DNA from: Trifolium pratense | Taxonomy: Eukaryota > Streptophyta > Magnoliopsida > Fabales > Fabaceae | Length of the DNA stretch: 64,000 bases | Direction: 5' to 3' | NCBI RefSeq assembly: GCF_020283565.1 | Contig: NC_060059.1 | Coordinates: 50,845,157 to 50,909,156, forward strand | Program-made: the position numbers and the translations under genes | Shown: positions 21,061-34,700 of the stretch, piece by piece | Numbering within the stretch: the first letter of the stretch is position 1 | How the letters are laid out: every line of letters starts with the position of its first letter | The notes under the pieces: model-generated | What the model was told of the DNA's origin: nothing | What the model saw: only the letters and a program-made list of their open reading frames with translations | Databases searched by the model: none

Positions 21061-22530
21061 ATCTTGAAACAACCGATTGTTTTTTGCTTTTTCAGCTTAT
21101 CAATGACGTGCCAAGAAAGAAACAAAAACATATGGTGGAACTCCTTGACCAGGATGGCAAAAACTTGAGGATATATAGGCAGCGACAGATTCAAAGGGGG
21201 GCCTCCCCCTCATATGTATATAATATATATATTATTATCTCTCAATTATATATCTATAACACTTTAGTTTAATATTATGAATTATACTATGGTAAAAATA
21301 AATGACTAACATAAAATGTATCGGTCCTTAAATATATGAAATATTAATTGTCAAATAAAGTGTATTGAAATTATAAAATATTCTCAAATATGTCTATTAT
21401 TAGTAATTTTTGGATAAACTGACTAACATACAACATATTTGAGGAACAAACTAACAAAGGAAAGATAAATTTGAAAATCAAAATGACTAACAAAAAATAT
21501 GCTTAAGGCTCAAAATAATTGTTCTTATTTCTGACCCCGTGCATTAATTTTATGGATCTGTCCCTGTATATAGGTAGGCCAGCCAGCATGTGTGCATTAG
21601 TTGGTGAATCAAGGAATTGACAAAAAATTTCACCAAGTAAAATTCACAAATTTATTTGCACAATCATTACCTATGAATTTTCCTTGGTGGAGTTTTGTGC
21701 AATCCTTTTTCTGGTAGAATTCTTTAGGGATAAGTTGGACTTGCCTTGTTATTGATTTTATCAGCTTCCTTTTATCACTCCATTTTCTTTAGAGATAAGA
21801 TCATATCTAGTTCCCCTTATATATATGTAAATTTTTCCTTAATGTTTTAAATTCTCTCAACTTATCAAAAAAATAATAGTAAATTTAAACTTTATTAAAA
21901 ACTACAAAATTTTCAAACAGTTAAATTTAAATAAATAAATATTATTATTTTATTCAATTATTATTCAAATAAATAAAACCGTAATTTTTTTATTCAACAT
22001 TCCCCTTGATTTTATTCTGTTTAATAGTATCTTTTACCGAAAAATTTCTCCATTCATGAATTATTATATTTTATATTAATCTTTAATTCACTCTTTGAAT
22101 ATTATTTTTATAATCTATAAATAGTACATTTAATACAATGCATTAATATATTTAAAAAATATTTTATCAATTAAATTAAATAATACCTTAACTTTATCTC
22201 TCCAATTTTATTTGAATTAATATTTCTTTTTTATAATTAAACTTTAAATGTTGCTAATATCTAATGTTTTATATTATTACATAATTCAATCTCTCATTAT
22301 GTTTTTATATTTAATAAAATATACTGTATTAAGTATATCAATAAATTTAAACTTTATTTGCTAGTCAAAACTACAACATTTTCAGATACGTTAAAATTAA
22401 AATAAAGAAATACGTAATTTTATTTCAATAAATTACTATATTCAAATAAATAAAATCTCATTTATATTTTATTTAATTTTTTAACATCTTTAGTCAATAA
22501 TTGCCTTATATTTTTTACTTTCCTAAAAAC
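21061..22530. other. AT-rich intergenic DNA upstream of the SPH gene
   Basis: No gene or clear element is seen. The sequence is over 70% AT with no long repeats apart from the phrase 'taaatttaaactttatt' near 21880 and 22346. Confidence 0.4.
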
Positions 22531-22540
22531 CTATAAATAT
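22531..22540 (+). promoter_or_regulatory. TATA box of the SPH gene
   Basis: CTATAAATAT lies about 80 bp before the start codon. Confidence 0.5.
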
Positions 22541-22613
22541 AGTTTATATTTTAACCTTCATATAACAAAAGTTATTAACTCAGGAAAAAAAAAAGAAAAG
22601 AAGAGAAGGAGTA

Positions 22614-23006
22614 ATGTCTTTGTTGACCCAAAAATTGTTTCTACTATGTGTGCTGATGTTGTTGTTAACGCACAATGTTCTTGGAGTTCCCTATCGTCAT
22701 GTGCATATTTTTAACTCTTTAGAAGATAATTTAGACTTAACTATTCATTGCAAATCTAGAGATGATGATCTTGGAATTCATGTTCTTCATCATGGTGATA
22801 GTTTTGGTTTTGCATTTAATGATAATATTTTTCATAGCACACTATTCTTTTGTTCCTTTCAATGGAGTCATGAGTTTCATTGGTTTGATATATACATATT
22901 CCATAGAGATTCTACGAGATGTTCTATTTGCAATTGGTCTATACAGAAATCAGGACCATGTCTGAATGAAGATGGTGAACATCTTTGCTTCGATTGGAAT
23001 AAGTAA
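22614..23006 (+). CDS. S-protein homologue (plant self-incompatibility S1 family)
   Basis: A single-exon gene of 130 aa, the usual length and structure of the SPH family. A hydrophobic signal peptide (about 1-24, LFLLCVLMLLL) is followed by the family pattern: VHIFNSLEDNLDLTIHCKSR, DDDLGIHVLHHGDSFGF, F.DNIF.STLFFCSFQW and a C-terminal CSICNWSI..GPC. Six cysteines in the mature part (46, 80, 103, 106, 116, 125) fit a disulphide-bonded secreted protein. The family founder is the Papaver stigma S-determinant PrsS. Most homologues in other plants, including the large legume families, have no known role, though several are flower or root expressed. There is no evidence for self-incompatibility function here. 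No paralogue lies within the window. A TATA box precedes it and an AATAAA-like 'caataaat' follows at about 23027. Confidence 0.93.
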   Translation: MSLLTQKLFLLCVLMLLLTHNVLGVPYRHVHIFNSLEDNLDLTIHCKSRDDDLGIHVLHHGDSFGFAFNDNIFHSTLFFCSFQWSHEFHWFDIYIFHRDSTRCSICNWSIQKSGPCLNEDGEHLCFDWNK

Positions 23007-23889
23007 TTTTTGTAATTTATTAATATCAATAAATGTTGTCTTATCTTATCCCTTTGAATGGAATTATAAGCTTCATTGGTATATGACATTTAAATTTGTG
23101 TCTCTATAATTTTTTAAGTCTATAATTTTCATTTTCACCAATTAAACACATAATTCTTCTGGTCAAACTTTCCTCTCTTCCTCGTCTACCATAGGTGGGT
23201 GGTTTTGACCATTTGTTTACTTAGAATCAACCCTTTGTATAGTTTTTTTTTCCACCTTTTATTAAAATAAGTAATTTTTGTCTATATTTGTTTTTTCTTT
23301 TGTGATTATGTCAATATTGTGCGACATTGTTTACTTTGTCGTTGTTTAGTTTTCCCTTTTTTTGAGATGTTTGTTTGATTCAAATTGGCAAATTAACTTC
23401 GATCTATTTTAAATTTAATTAACAACTTAGGCGGCAATGTTATAGATTCAGAGGAATGGATATTCCGATGGTCACTTTAATTTTTTACATTTGTTGTTTC
23501 ATGCTATTAATTTTGGTGTTGGGTTTGTTCACATATTCCCCATTTTTAATATCAGCGATGTTAAATTTATTATTTTTGATGTATTCTATAAGTTGAACGA
23601 ATAAATTTTATTATTTTTAGTCAAACTATAAAAACTACAAACATATTCTTCAATTTGAAACTCTAATTACAATTAAGACTTAATTTGAAACTCTAATTGA
23701 ATACCACCTATAAAATTTGAATCAAAAGTGTCCATTTGAAACTCTAATTGAATACCACCTATAATTAAGACTTACATTTTGATCCAATTTGAAACTACAT
23801 ACATCTTATAATTAACGCCAATGGCATCATTATTTGTGATGTTGTAACATCTTTTATTTTTCAACTTGAGGAATAGATGTTATTCAAGG
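23007..23889. other. Intergenic
   Basis: The phrase 'tttgaaactctaattgaata' recurs at about 23688 and 23737 and again, in part, beyond the TRIM (about 24314), so the TRIM sits inside an older low-copy repeat. No gene is seen. Confidence 0.35.
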
Positions 23890-24245
23890 TCTTAGAAATG
23901 GATATTGGACCTAACTCATCTTTACAAAACTGGCTTGTAAGGTGATGATTGCCTCTAGTATATAAACATTTAGTCAGGCCATCTCTCAACCGATGTGAGA
24001 CTCTTAACACACCCCCTCATGTCCAGCACTATTGGGCTTGGTGCGTGGATATAAACGGTAGGTGGTCCGATAGCGGAAACCTGATAACAGGTGGCCCAAC
24101 GGATCGTGGAGAGGCTCTGATACCATCTTAGAAATGGATATTGGGCCTAACTCATCTTTACAAAACCGGCTTGTAAGGTGAGAATTGCCTCTAGTATATA
24201 AACACTTAGTCAGACCATCTCTCAACCGATGTGGGACTCTTAACA
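23890..24245 (-). mobile_element. Complete TRIM element (terminal-repeat retrotransposon in miniature)
   Basis: Two 120-bp LTRs (23890-24009 and 24126-24245) differ at a handful of positions and enclose 116 bp. On the minus strand the order is LTR TGTTAAGAGTC..TTCTAAGA, PBS TGGTATCAGAGCC (24125-24113), internal sequence, PPT-like 'catgagggggtg' (about 24021-24010), LTR. The target duplication caagg (23885-23889 and 24246-24250) is perfect. No protein is encoded, so it moved with proteins supplied by other elements. Confidence 0.92.
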
Positions 24246-25132
24246 CAAGGACCTACAATTACAATGATACAACAAAAAATGTAAGTCTTAATTTTAAGAT
24301 GTATGTAGTTTCAATTTTGAAACTCTAATTACAATTACAATGAAGCTTAATTTTAAGGTGTATGTAGATTCAAAAGTGTCCATTTGAAATTCTAATTGAT
24401 CACCACCTATAAAATAATTAAAATATAATGTTAGATTTTCTAAAAAAAAAAAAAATATTAAATAGTTTCCACAAAAAAATATAATATTAACGAGTTTTTT
24501 TTATAAAAAAATAATATTAGAGAAACTCTAATTGAATGCCTGCTTGTAGAAGAAAGAAGATCAAGCAGTTTACTGCTAAATGGGGCTAGGAACTCATCTC
24601 CATCAGTCTTTGACGTTGCTGTCCCCCTTATATAATAATTAAAATATATATTTTTTTTTAGCAAAGGAAGCTTGCCAAGGAAGCAAGCCCCATGAAAAAA
24701 ATAAAAATAAAAAAATAATAATTAAAATATAATATTAAGTTTCTAAAAAAATATAATATTAAAGAGTTTCTAAAAAATAAATGTAATATTAGAGAAACTC
24801 TAATTGAAGATCACCTGAGCAATAATTAAAATATAATATTAGAGTTTCTAAAAAAATATAATATTAGAATACCTTTTTTTTTAAAAAAAATAATAATATT
24901 ATTAGAGTAGCACTAATTGAATGCCACTTAAGCAATAATTAAAATAGACTATTAGAGTTTTTTTTAAAAAAACAATATAGAGAGTTTCTAAAAAAAGAAT
25001 ATTAAAGGACTTATAACTAAATGTATATTATAGAGATTATATAAAGATATATATAGGATATGGCATATCATATCATATGCAGAAGTTGAGATTCGAACGT
25101 CGGACCTCGGACGGACACTCGTAAGAAATATT
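24246..25132. other. AT-rich intergenic with short repeats and a SINE-like B-box
   Basis: The phrase 'attaaaatataatattag' recurs several times between 24417 and 24960. At 25080-25125 the reverse strand has 'acgttcgaatctcaacttct', a B-box-like SINE fragment. There is no gene. Confidence 0.4.
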
Positions 25133-25134
25133 TA

Positions 25135-25435
25135 CTCCCTCCGTCCTAAATTATAAGAGAAAAAAACCCATTTTTTTTGTCCCAAATTATAAGGGAGAAA
25201 GTCATTTTCAAGAATTTTTTTCCCATATTCTCATAAAATTAAATGCAAATTGAATTTAATTTTCTCTCTTTACCCTTTTCTCAATAAACAACAACCAATA
25301 AAATTTATTTTTACATCTTCCTATGCAACTTATTTCAAAGAAAACTCACAAAAACATATTTAAAATTTTCATATTTTACTTTTTCTTAATAAATATGATT
25401 TTTTTATTTTCTCTTATAATTCGGGACGGAGGGAG
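25135..25435. mobile_element. Stowaway-type MITE
   Basis: Termini CTCCCTCCGTCC..AAATTATAAG and CTTATAATTCGGGACGGAGGGAG are inverted repeats typical of Stowaway (Tc1/mariner) MITEs. TA duplications lie at 25133-25134 and 25436-25437. The element is 301 bp and non-coding, 285 bp upstream of the LETM1-like start codon. Confidence 0.88.
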
Positions 25436-25720
25436 TATTATTTAATATTTATTTTAAGAAGACAGAACACAAACATTGGTGTTGTTGTGAGTTATCCACG
25501 TATATTCAGATAAAGCACACACCTCATGCTACGTCATCATTTCCTACATTAATTTTAGTGTTTCTTTATTTCCATGTCTATTTCGAACCACGCAACCTCT
25601 TCTTCCTCTCTATTTCACTCTTTTCTTGTTCCATCTTTCTAAGTTCTATCTATCTCTTTAGTTAACACAACACAACACAAGCTTAATTATTTTATCTCCA
25701 AATTCTTCTTCATCCATTAC

Positions 25721-28700
25721 ATGGCAGTTAAATCGCATAGCACCAACAATTTTCTATCGTTAAGGTAATTCATTTCTCTATCCTTGTTTGTATCAATATG
25801 TTACTACGGTTCCTCTTTGTTGAATCAGTGATAGCGATGAAGCTAGGTTTAATTTTCCGTGCACATGAATTGTTTGACAAAATTCCTCACTGAAACTGTA
25901 ACCGTTGAACTTTTCCTTTCCCTTTTGTTTTGCCTATTTTCAATTTTCTTCAATACTTAGTTTTTTTTTTTTTTTTTTTGTGGATAGAAAGTGAATGAAG
26001 AGAGACTTATTTGATAGTAAGTGAAACAGATGTTCACGGAGGGACTAAATTGAGAAAGTTTGAAAAAAGACTAATTTGAGATATTGAAAGTGTCCAGGAC
26101 CTATTTGGGAGCGAGTTACAGAGACACGGTCCAATTTGATGGTTTACTGTGCTCTTTTAAAAGAATTGGGGGGAAAAGTTGTCCCGTGAGCTTAGCTCAG
26201 TTGCAGGGACATTGCATTATATGCAGGGGTCGGGTTTCGAACCCCGGTCATCCCACTTATCCACCTTAAGGGTGGAATTTTTAGCATCTAGGCTACTTGA
26301 CAAAAAAAAAAAAAATTGGGGAAAAGTTGTAGAGAATTTTTTTTTGCAAGTAATTCAGATTGTAACAATATGAATTTGTGGTATTGTCCAGTTTTAGACT
26401 TTTAGTGGCTACAGTTGTATACTGGCAAAGTATATTTTGAAACTAACTTGATTTAAATCTTTATTATATATTGCACTATTTACAAATATATTGGCTACAG
26501 TGCTATAGGCAATAGTATGGTTGAACTTAAGGTCTGATTGGATTGACTTATTTGAGTTTATTTAGTGTTAATGAGACTGTCTGGGGGAGCTTATAAAACA
26601 ACTTATGGATCCATAAGCTGTTTCCAGCTTATAAAACAACTTATGACATCCATAAGCTGTTTTCAGCTTATAAAACTGCTTATAACATCCATAGTTTATG
26701 AAAACAGGTATATAGCTTATATGAAAATAGTTTCACTTGATTTTATCCATAAGCATGGCCTTGTTCTCTTTTGTTTTTCATAGTAACTATTGCATTCCTT
26801 TGAGCTTAGTATTTGTACCTAGTTTTGCGTGTGGATGTGTGTGTGCTGTTTCTAATTGCAAGTCTTTGGCAGCTCCTCGAATTGTCGGCTTTCAAATGGT
26901 TCCTCTTGTGTAGGGAGAAAAGTGTCAGACTTGCATTGCCTACTATTTAGTAAATGGGGCAGTTCAAGAAAGGGATGTCTCTTACGACATGATATGCTAT
27001 CTAGCAAGGGTCATCGTTTGGTAGGTTGTAGAAAATACTATTTAACGTTTTCTAAGACTGGAAGGAGTGTACACTTGTTACCATTTGCCACCTCTGATGA
27101 TGGTACAACTGTCAATGGGAGTTCACAAGCTGACACCAGTGCTAACCTTGAAAAAATGAGGGTGAAACTGAATAGTTCACTCGAAGAGGAAAACTTTTAT
27201 GATGGACTAGTTCAAGCTTTATATGATGCAGCCAGGGTTTATGAGCTGGCAATTAAAGAACATAAATCGCACTCACGTGTATCCTGGTTTTCAACAGCTT
27301 GGCTTGGGGTAGATCAAACTGCATGGGTGAAAGCACTGTCATGTCAGGTATCATCATGACTTTAATTATTGAACAAGTATTGTTGGATTAATATCATCTG
27401 TGAAGTATGACATGCATTTGTGAATATGAAATTTTGACAGACAGCCTTTGTGATGGACTATAGTTCTTCTGTTTCACTTGTGAGTTTAGACAAATACGTG
27501 CCAGATGAGTTGTAAAAGGAATAGGTGTGACTAAGTTTTATTTTGCATGCCTTGCTGGTCTTTTGACAAAAACATGCATGGTTATGTGAAGAAGCTTTCC
27601 ATTGGTAGGCATGTACGTGAGGGAATAGTTATTGGAGTTCATAGAACTTCATCTTTGAACTACATCTAGTGTCACTCACTGTGTGTCTCTCTAGAACTAC
27701 ATCTAGAACTAAGTCTTTTATCCATAATACCAAACTCATTTTTTATAACTTAAACTTGTCTGCTTCATTCATCATTAGGACAAATATACAAAGCATCAAT
27801 GTGGCAACCCAACTGTTAAAAGCATTAGTGTGAATTGTGATACAAAAACTGTTGCTTTATGGTCATCGAGAGGCAATGCTTTATGACAAAACTGCAGTAT
27901 TTTCTCCCTAGGCCAATTTAGTAGAGATGGAAGGGTATGGTATGACTCTTTGATGTCATGACCACATATCTGTGTACAATGTGTGGATTGGTATTAGTTC
28001 ACTGACTTTTCGCATTCTCTTTTCACCTTTTGTAAATATTCCTAAGTAGGTGTTTTATGTTTCAATATTTTGAAGTAATGGTTTAAATTTTTAATCCAAC
28101 AAATTGTTGACCTTATTGCTTAACCATTAACAAAATTTAGAGGGTTGCATTTAAATGGCTACTTATGAAATTTAGCTATAGGTCTTTTATATTGCTTCCT
28201 TTATTATGGACTATCAGGCAGTTAAATCTCCAGCTTCAGTCAATTATGTGTATTGTATATTTTTAGATCTAGGACTAGGGTCATTTGGCTGAATCTTCTT
28301 TGCTATATTATATTTCTTTGTAATAGATATGTTATTAAGAATCGAAAGAGAGAAAAATAAATTGAAAGGTGAGGACCAATGAAATCAGAGCTTATTGCTC
28401 TGAAAGTGGAATAGTTCCTTTTACAATTGAAGAACAGTCCTCATACAATGTCCAATGGTGACCCAAATTTGATTCAATCCCCTATATAAACTAGGGATGG
28501 CACAACTGGTCAAGCCCTCCGTACCGGCCCGTTTAAACTGCTATTTTAGGCGGGCTGAGTTGATGTTTTGAACTCGGCCTCTTAAGTTGGCTAGCCCCAT
28601 TTAACCTGCTAAAAAAGTGGGGAGGATACAAGCAGCCCGCAAGTTAGTTTTTTTTAAATAAAAAAGAAAACTACTAATTTTTTTATTATTTTTACTGAGA

Positions 28701-31700
28701 AATCTTGTGCATTACAAAAAATAAAAATAAAAGAGTAATAACCTATGAAATTTTTGTTGGTAATAAGAGTAACAAATCATGTGAATAACTCAACATTTTT
28801 TTGTTGGTAATAAGAGCAACAACCTATGAACTTTTATGATTCATGTGAATAAAAAAAAAAAATTTAAATTTGTTTGATGGGACGGCCCCGCCAAGGTGCA
28901 GAGTGACATTTTGGGGCCATCCCACTTTGCCATCCCTAATATAAACCGAGACTGGTATAACTGGTTGCCCATATCTAATCTCTTAACCCCCTAAATCGCA
29001 TTTTCTTTCTCTTAACCCTAACTCCATAATAAAGTAGCAAACCGATATCAGTATCAGACATTAAGCATCAGCATATAACAAACAGAACCTCGGAAAAAAT
29101 TATGAGCAAAAGCTACTTAAATAGAGGAAGCAGAAGCTCAGAGGAAGCAGAAGCACAGCACGATGTCAGATTACAAAATAATGAAGGAAAACGCTGGGTG
29201 TGCTCTGTATTAGTGGACAATAACATAACCATGATACTGGTATCTGTTTGAGTGGGTTTTGTTTCAAATGAGAGACAAATGCACAAAACAGAGGGTGGGG
29301 GAAGCTTTCTAGTGCAGGCAAGTGGCAGACTCAGTGTGGATGCACCTTTAGAGTTTTCGAACGCAGAAGGCTGGTAGCAGACTCGGGCAAACTTCACCGT
29401 GAGAGAGTGACACTTTTTGTGGAAGACAAGCTTTGTTTGTCAAGTGTTCAATTACAGTTTGAGAGAGCCCCTTGGCAAAATGAAAGATAATGTAATCTGG
29501 ACAAAATGAAGCGCAGAGAGTGAAAACAGCATCAAGAAGTTTTGAAAAAAAATGAAACACAATTAGTCCTGTGTTTTGAGTCATTTTTTAGCTTTTAAGC
29601 TGGACTTGCTGATTCACCATCAGAATTGCATGTCTGTTCAAGTCAGACCAAGTCTGTCAAAAGAGTTGACCAGATTTGGCTACCTAAAATTTAAACTTGA
29701 TTTATGAGTTAACTAATATATTCCAAATGAATACCGTTGTAAAGATGGAAGGAAGTTATATGTTGGCGATTCTTCATCATAAATGAGTTTTGGTAATGTT
29801 TTCCTTATTGCCTACAAGAGGTCAAGAATTGTTACTATCATGTTAATCATATTACAAAATTTATTAAGAACTGAGAAACTGGTTGCATATATTTTCTCAG
29901 GCTGCCGTGTACTCCTTATTGCATGCTGCAAGTGAAATTTCATCCCGAGATGATAGCAGAGATAGAAATGTCAATGTATTTGTTCAAAGGAGGTAGCATG
30001 TTGCTTTGCATTTTGGTTCATTTTTTTTGTTTCTTTTGCAATAAACTTATATTTATCAGAAGGAAATAGAAATTCTTTGCTTTTGTACTAGACTGTCTGC
30101 CCGAAATTATTCATCAGATAGATAATTTGTTTAGTCGTTTGATGCTTTAAGCATTCAAATGTATTTCATATAGCTTCTTAATGTCAAATTTTGAAGTTTA
30201 AAATTTATATTTTTCCCTGATAATCTGAGTTTTACTGAACATTATGCAAATCATCTAAAAGTTTAAATATATTACCCGTATTGTACCTTTAATCTGGAAG
30301 TTTTATTACAGACAAACATTAAACATCACTTTCAATTTTCTACCAATACACAAAGTGGCTGTATACTTATAAACTGTTTTGACTACCTCCCAATATTTGA
30401 TTTACTGGTATTGCCCTGTCTCATAATTTTCTTGTTTTCATTCCTTCTTTATATGTTTAGTTTTAATATTTAATAGTGCTCTCTCTTGTTGCTTTGGGCC
30501 TAACGCAAGTGTAAATGTTGCATTGGTCCAGTTTACTAAGGTTATCTGCTCCCTTGGAGAGCTTAATTAGAGAACAATTATCAGCGAAACAGCCTGAAGT
30601 ATATGAATGGTTTTGGTCTGAGCAAGTTCCAGCTGTAGTGACATCCTTTGTTAATAAGTTTGAAGGAGACGGACGCTTTACTTCTTCCATTGCTTTGTAT
30701 GTTCTCTTTTGACATTTCTACACATTGAGATGTTGACTTTTACGGCTCTGTTCTTGCTCCACCTCGCTATATTTATAGACAATGCATAAATGATCTTTTT
30801 TGACTGAACTCCTAGGTATGAAAAGAGTAAGGGTTCGAGCAGTGCAAGTGATGTATCACTTCTCCTACTTGCACTTACATGCATTGCTGCAATTGCTAAA
30901 CTTGGCCCAGCAAAAGTTTCTTGCTCACAATTCTTTTCCATGAGTACCGAGATAACTGGTAGTTTGATGGACATGCTGGTTGGTCTAATCCCTATAAGTC
31001 AAGCTTATAATTCTATAACGGATGTTGGACTACACAGAGAATTTCTTGTACATTTTGGTCCTCGAGCTGCAGCTGGTAGAGCAAAAGATGAGTGGGGTTC
31101 AGAAGAGGTTGTTTTCTGGGTAAATCTTGTTCAGAGGCAGCTGCAGCAAGCAATTGATAAGGAGAAAATATGGTCAAGACTGACAACATCTGAATGCATT
31201 GAGGTTAGTTATACTCAGTTTTGGAGACATCATGGTTTTGACATTACTAGATAGGTGATGCTGGATTTATTTTCTAGGAATAGATATTCATTTGAAATGA
31301 CCACACTTCAGTTAAATTAACAAAGTGAGGCCTAATCTTGTGCCTGTGCTTGTATAATTTATTTTGATTGTATTGATATCTGGACATCATTACTTTCTTG
31401 ATCTTGAAATTTGTTTTCTGGAAGGGTTTAAAAAACAAAAGTATTGCGTATTGGATGGAAATAATTTTTTTTTCCCTTCCCAATATGGAGGAATATGCAT
31501 AAAAATTGAGCTAAGTTTACTTTATATAAGATAAAGCACTTTATGTAAATAAAATATAAAGAATAAAGAGATGAGTTGAATTGAGCATAATAGAGCTCAA
31601 TCCTTTTCCATTCATTTGTGTTTTATGTATCAAAAGGCTTCAATTGAAAGTTCGCATAGTGCAGGTTTTGGAGAAGGATTTGGCTATATTTGGATTCTTT

Positions 31701-34700
31701 ATTGCTTTAGGTAGAAGTACACGAACATTTCTTTTGGCAAACGGTTTTGATACTCTCGATGATCCAATTGAAGATTCCATCAGGTACTATTTCTGCTACG
31801 TATTATTACCATTGTGGTTTCTTATTGTTCTAGGAGTCTTGTCATGAATAGTCAATGGTTGGGCCTACACTAGTTGTAGTACTAACTAGTATTTGACCAG
31901 ATGATTCATATAATAGGTATACTTAGGTTAGTAACTTTACATGCATAATATCATCATAATAATTCTTGCAACTTCAACAGCTACCTCTTCAACTTTGTTT
32001 ATGCATCCTATGGATTTTTGTGCATTTATTAATTATTTATATGACTATTTATTACAGGTATCTTATTGGGGGCAGTGTTTTATACTATCCTCAGCTCTCA
32101 TCTATTAGTTCGTATCAATTGTATGTTGAGGTTAGTATTCATGGTCCTTGCATTTAACTTATCTGCTTGATTAAGTTTTTTAACTGGGGAAGTCCTTTAA
32201 CTGCATAGGTAGTTTGTGAAGAGCTGGATTGGCTTCCTTTTTATCCAGGAATCACCAGCATCACAAAACAGTTGCATGGGCATAGTAAACCAGAAGGTCC
32301 TCCAAATGCCGAAGCACTGAAGCAAGCATTTGATGTTTGCTCTCATTGGATGCAAAGTTTTATTAAATACAGCACATGGTTGGAGAGTCCCTCAAATGTA
32401 AAAGCAGCCGAGTTTCTATCGAGAGGGTAACCAGAGAAATGTTTATTTATAGTTTAATGAAATACTAGCATCTTACTTGATAAATTCTTATACGTATCTA
32501 ATTTTATTTTATGTTAGGCACAACAAGTTGATGAAGAGCATGGAGGAACTTGGGATGATAACGTAAGGCATATGGCAAAGTCTTCTTCTACAGTATTTTT
32601 TGCATTCCATTAGGTGCATGTGAATATTCAGTGATACCAAGATTCAGGCATAAAAACTTCACATTTTTGGGGTAAAATATTGATTGTGAAATTGTTCTCA
32701 GCAACGTCAAGTTTTGTTGCTATTGCTTCACAGTAGACATGTCAAAGTTCATTCCTGTGTAGTAAATAGCAGCCGTAGCAGGTGCCCCTGGGCGTTATGT
32801 GTAACCCCATGTGTTGCCGCATTAAGTAATGGCTGCATTGCCGTCAATAGTGGTCAAATAGCAGCTGTAGCGGCACAGTTTTGATATTATTGGATTTTTT
32901 GTTCATTTCACCCCAAAATTGCCGTTTATGGTTGTCAAATGGAATTCCAGAGCTTATAATGGAGTAATTGCATGTAGGAAACAAAATGGAAGATCAATAG
33001 TTGAATCTAGAAGCTAGATTACCTCTCTAATATGTGACTCTGGCTTTAATATATCATTGACCTGTCAATAAGATTTGGTTGGCAAATGTCCGTTCACTAG
33101 AAAAGAAAGGAAGGAATGAAGAAAGGAAATTGAATCTAATGGAAATGTGTTTAATGGTTGTACTATACTTCAAAAACATTTTCTACCATAGAGCTAGTTT
33201 TGTACCTAAACCTTCATACAAGAACGACAGATAAAATGTTCCCAAGCAAATTGCCTTGTACAACGGCAACATTTTCTTGAAGCTATTTATGTATAAACAC
33301 ATTGTTATTTATAGTTTTTACTGGAATTCCAGAGATTGTAAACCTGATTTTCTACACCAAGAGTTTCTTATTCTAAAAGATGTACCACTTATTATCTTCA
33401 TTAATTTAATGCAGGGATAAGACATTGGAGAGTGATATCAAGAAAATAGTTGAGAGAGAAAGATCCAAAATTCAGTCAACAATAAAAGGGTCAGATTCTT
33501 TTGATGAGGTTTGATTCCCGCTTTTAACATATACATTTAGTATAGGCGCTTCTTCCAAGTTTGGTAAATTAGATATTGTAGGCTTAATTTTTATTATTCT
33601 GACATGAACTAGATGATAGGACAACTCCATTTGGCAACATGGGTAAAACTAGACATGATTGGGCTTACCTTTCTATCCTTTAATATGTTCAGTTTATATA
33701 TTAGATAGAATAAATTTTTGAACATGATTTTTTAATCCTCTATTTGCTGTATTATTATAAATTTATAATCACTTGATCTTGCTTAAAGGGTGGGATAATG
33801 CTGGATGTGATAAGAAACTAATGCTATTTCATCCAATGTACTAAATTAAATAGTATGAACTCTTATAGTCTCCATTGTTTTGTACCAAATGTCCCAAATT
33901 GATAAAATAAGGCTTAATTGCATATTTAGTCCCTTATGTTTATTTTAGGTTTCAATTTGGTCCCTTATGTTTATTATATCCCTGTCCAATGTACCGAATG
34001 AAATAGGATAAAGGTATAAGGTAAAAATTGATAAACTCTTATACCATCCATTTTTTGTGAACAATTATATAAATGGTTGATAGTTCAAACAAATATTTGT
34101 TTGAGGCATTTTTCCCTCTTCTTGAAATCGATACCCAAAGCAAAAGCTGTAGAAATAGTGACAAAGGTTGAGACAGTAGTTGGTGATAGAGGTGGGATCA
34201 AATAGTGGTGTTCCTGGCAAAGACAATGGTAGTCATGGCTTAGTAGGTCTGTTGACAGAAGATAGCTGTAATGGCATGATGGTGGTAGCAACAATGTTCC
34301 GGTGATGAAGATAGTGGTTGTGGAGTCAGATATGAGCTTGTGGTAGTAGGGTTTGGTGACCATAAATTGGTGGGAGAAAAATGGCAATAATGCTGTCTTA
34401 TCCTATCCTGCTAGTTCACTGCAAAAGGCTAGATAGTATATAAGAAATATGAGAAAAAATCTACCTTTTGGATAAGCTCGTATTATCCAATGTGTACAGT
34501 ACACTAAACATTTAACAAGGCTCGGCAGAATATCCTATCCAATGCAGATAGATTTCCCACGTCCACAGTTTGAGTGGCAAGCTTAAATTTAAGTTAGATA
34601 ACAAATATATTATTGTATTAATTTACTGACACAACTTACCTAAAGTACTATAAGTGTTGTAGCAAGTGCTGTTTCCATTAAAAAAAGGTCTATAACTCCT

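Noticed and set aside
26183..26260. tRNA gene (A-box, B-box and a TTCGAA arm)
   Set aside because: No full cloverleaf with acceptor stem; poly(A) end and long target duplication show it is a SINE. The same holds for 51805 and 43961.
29113..29584. Minus-strand gene inside LETM1-like intron 2
   Set aside because: Frames overlap each other, lack domains and splice logic; kept only as an observation of odd composition.
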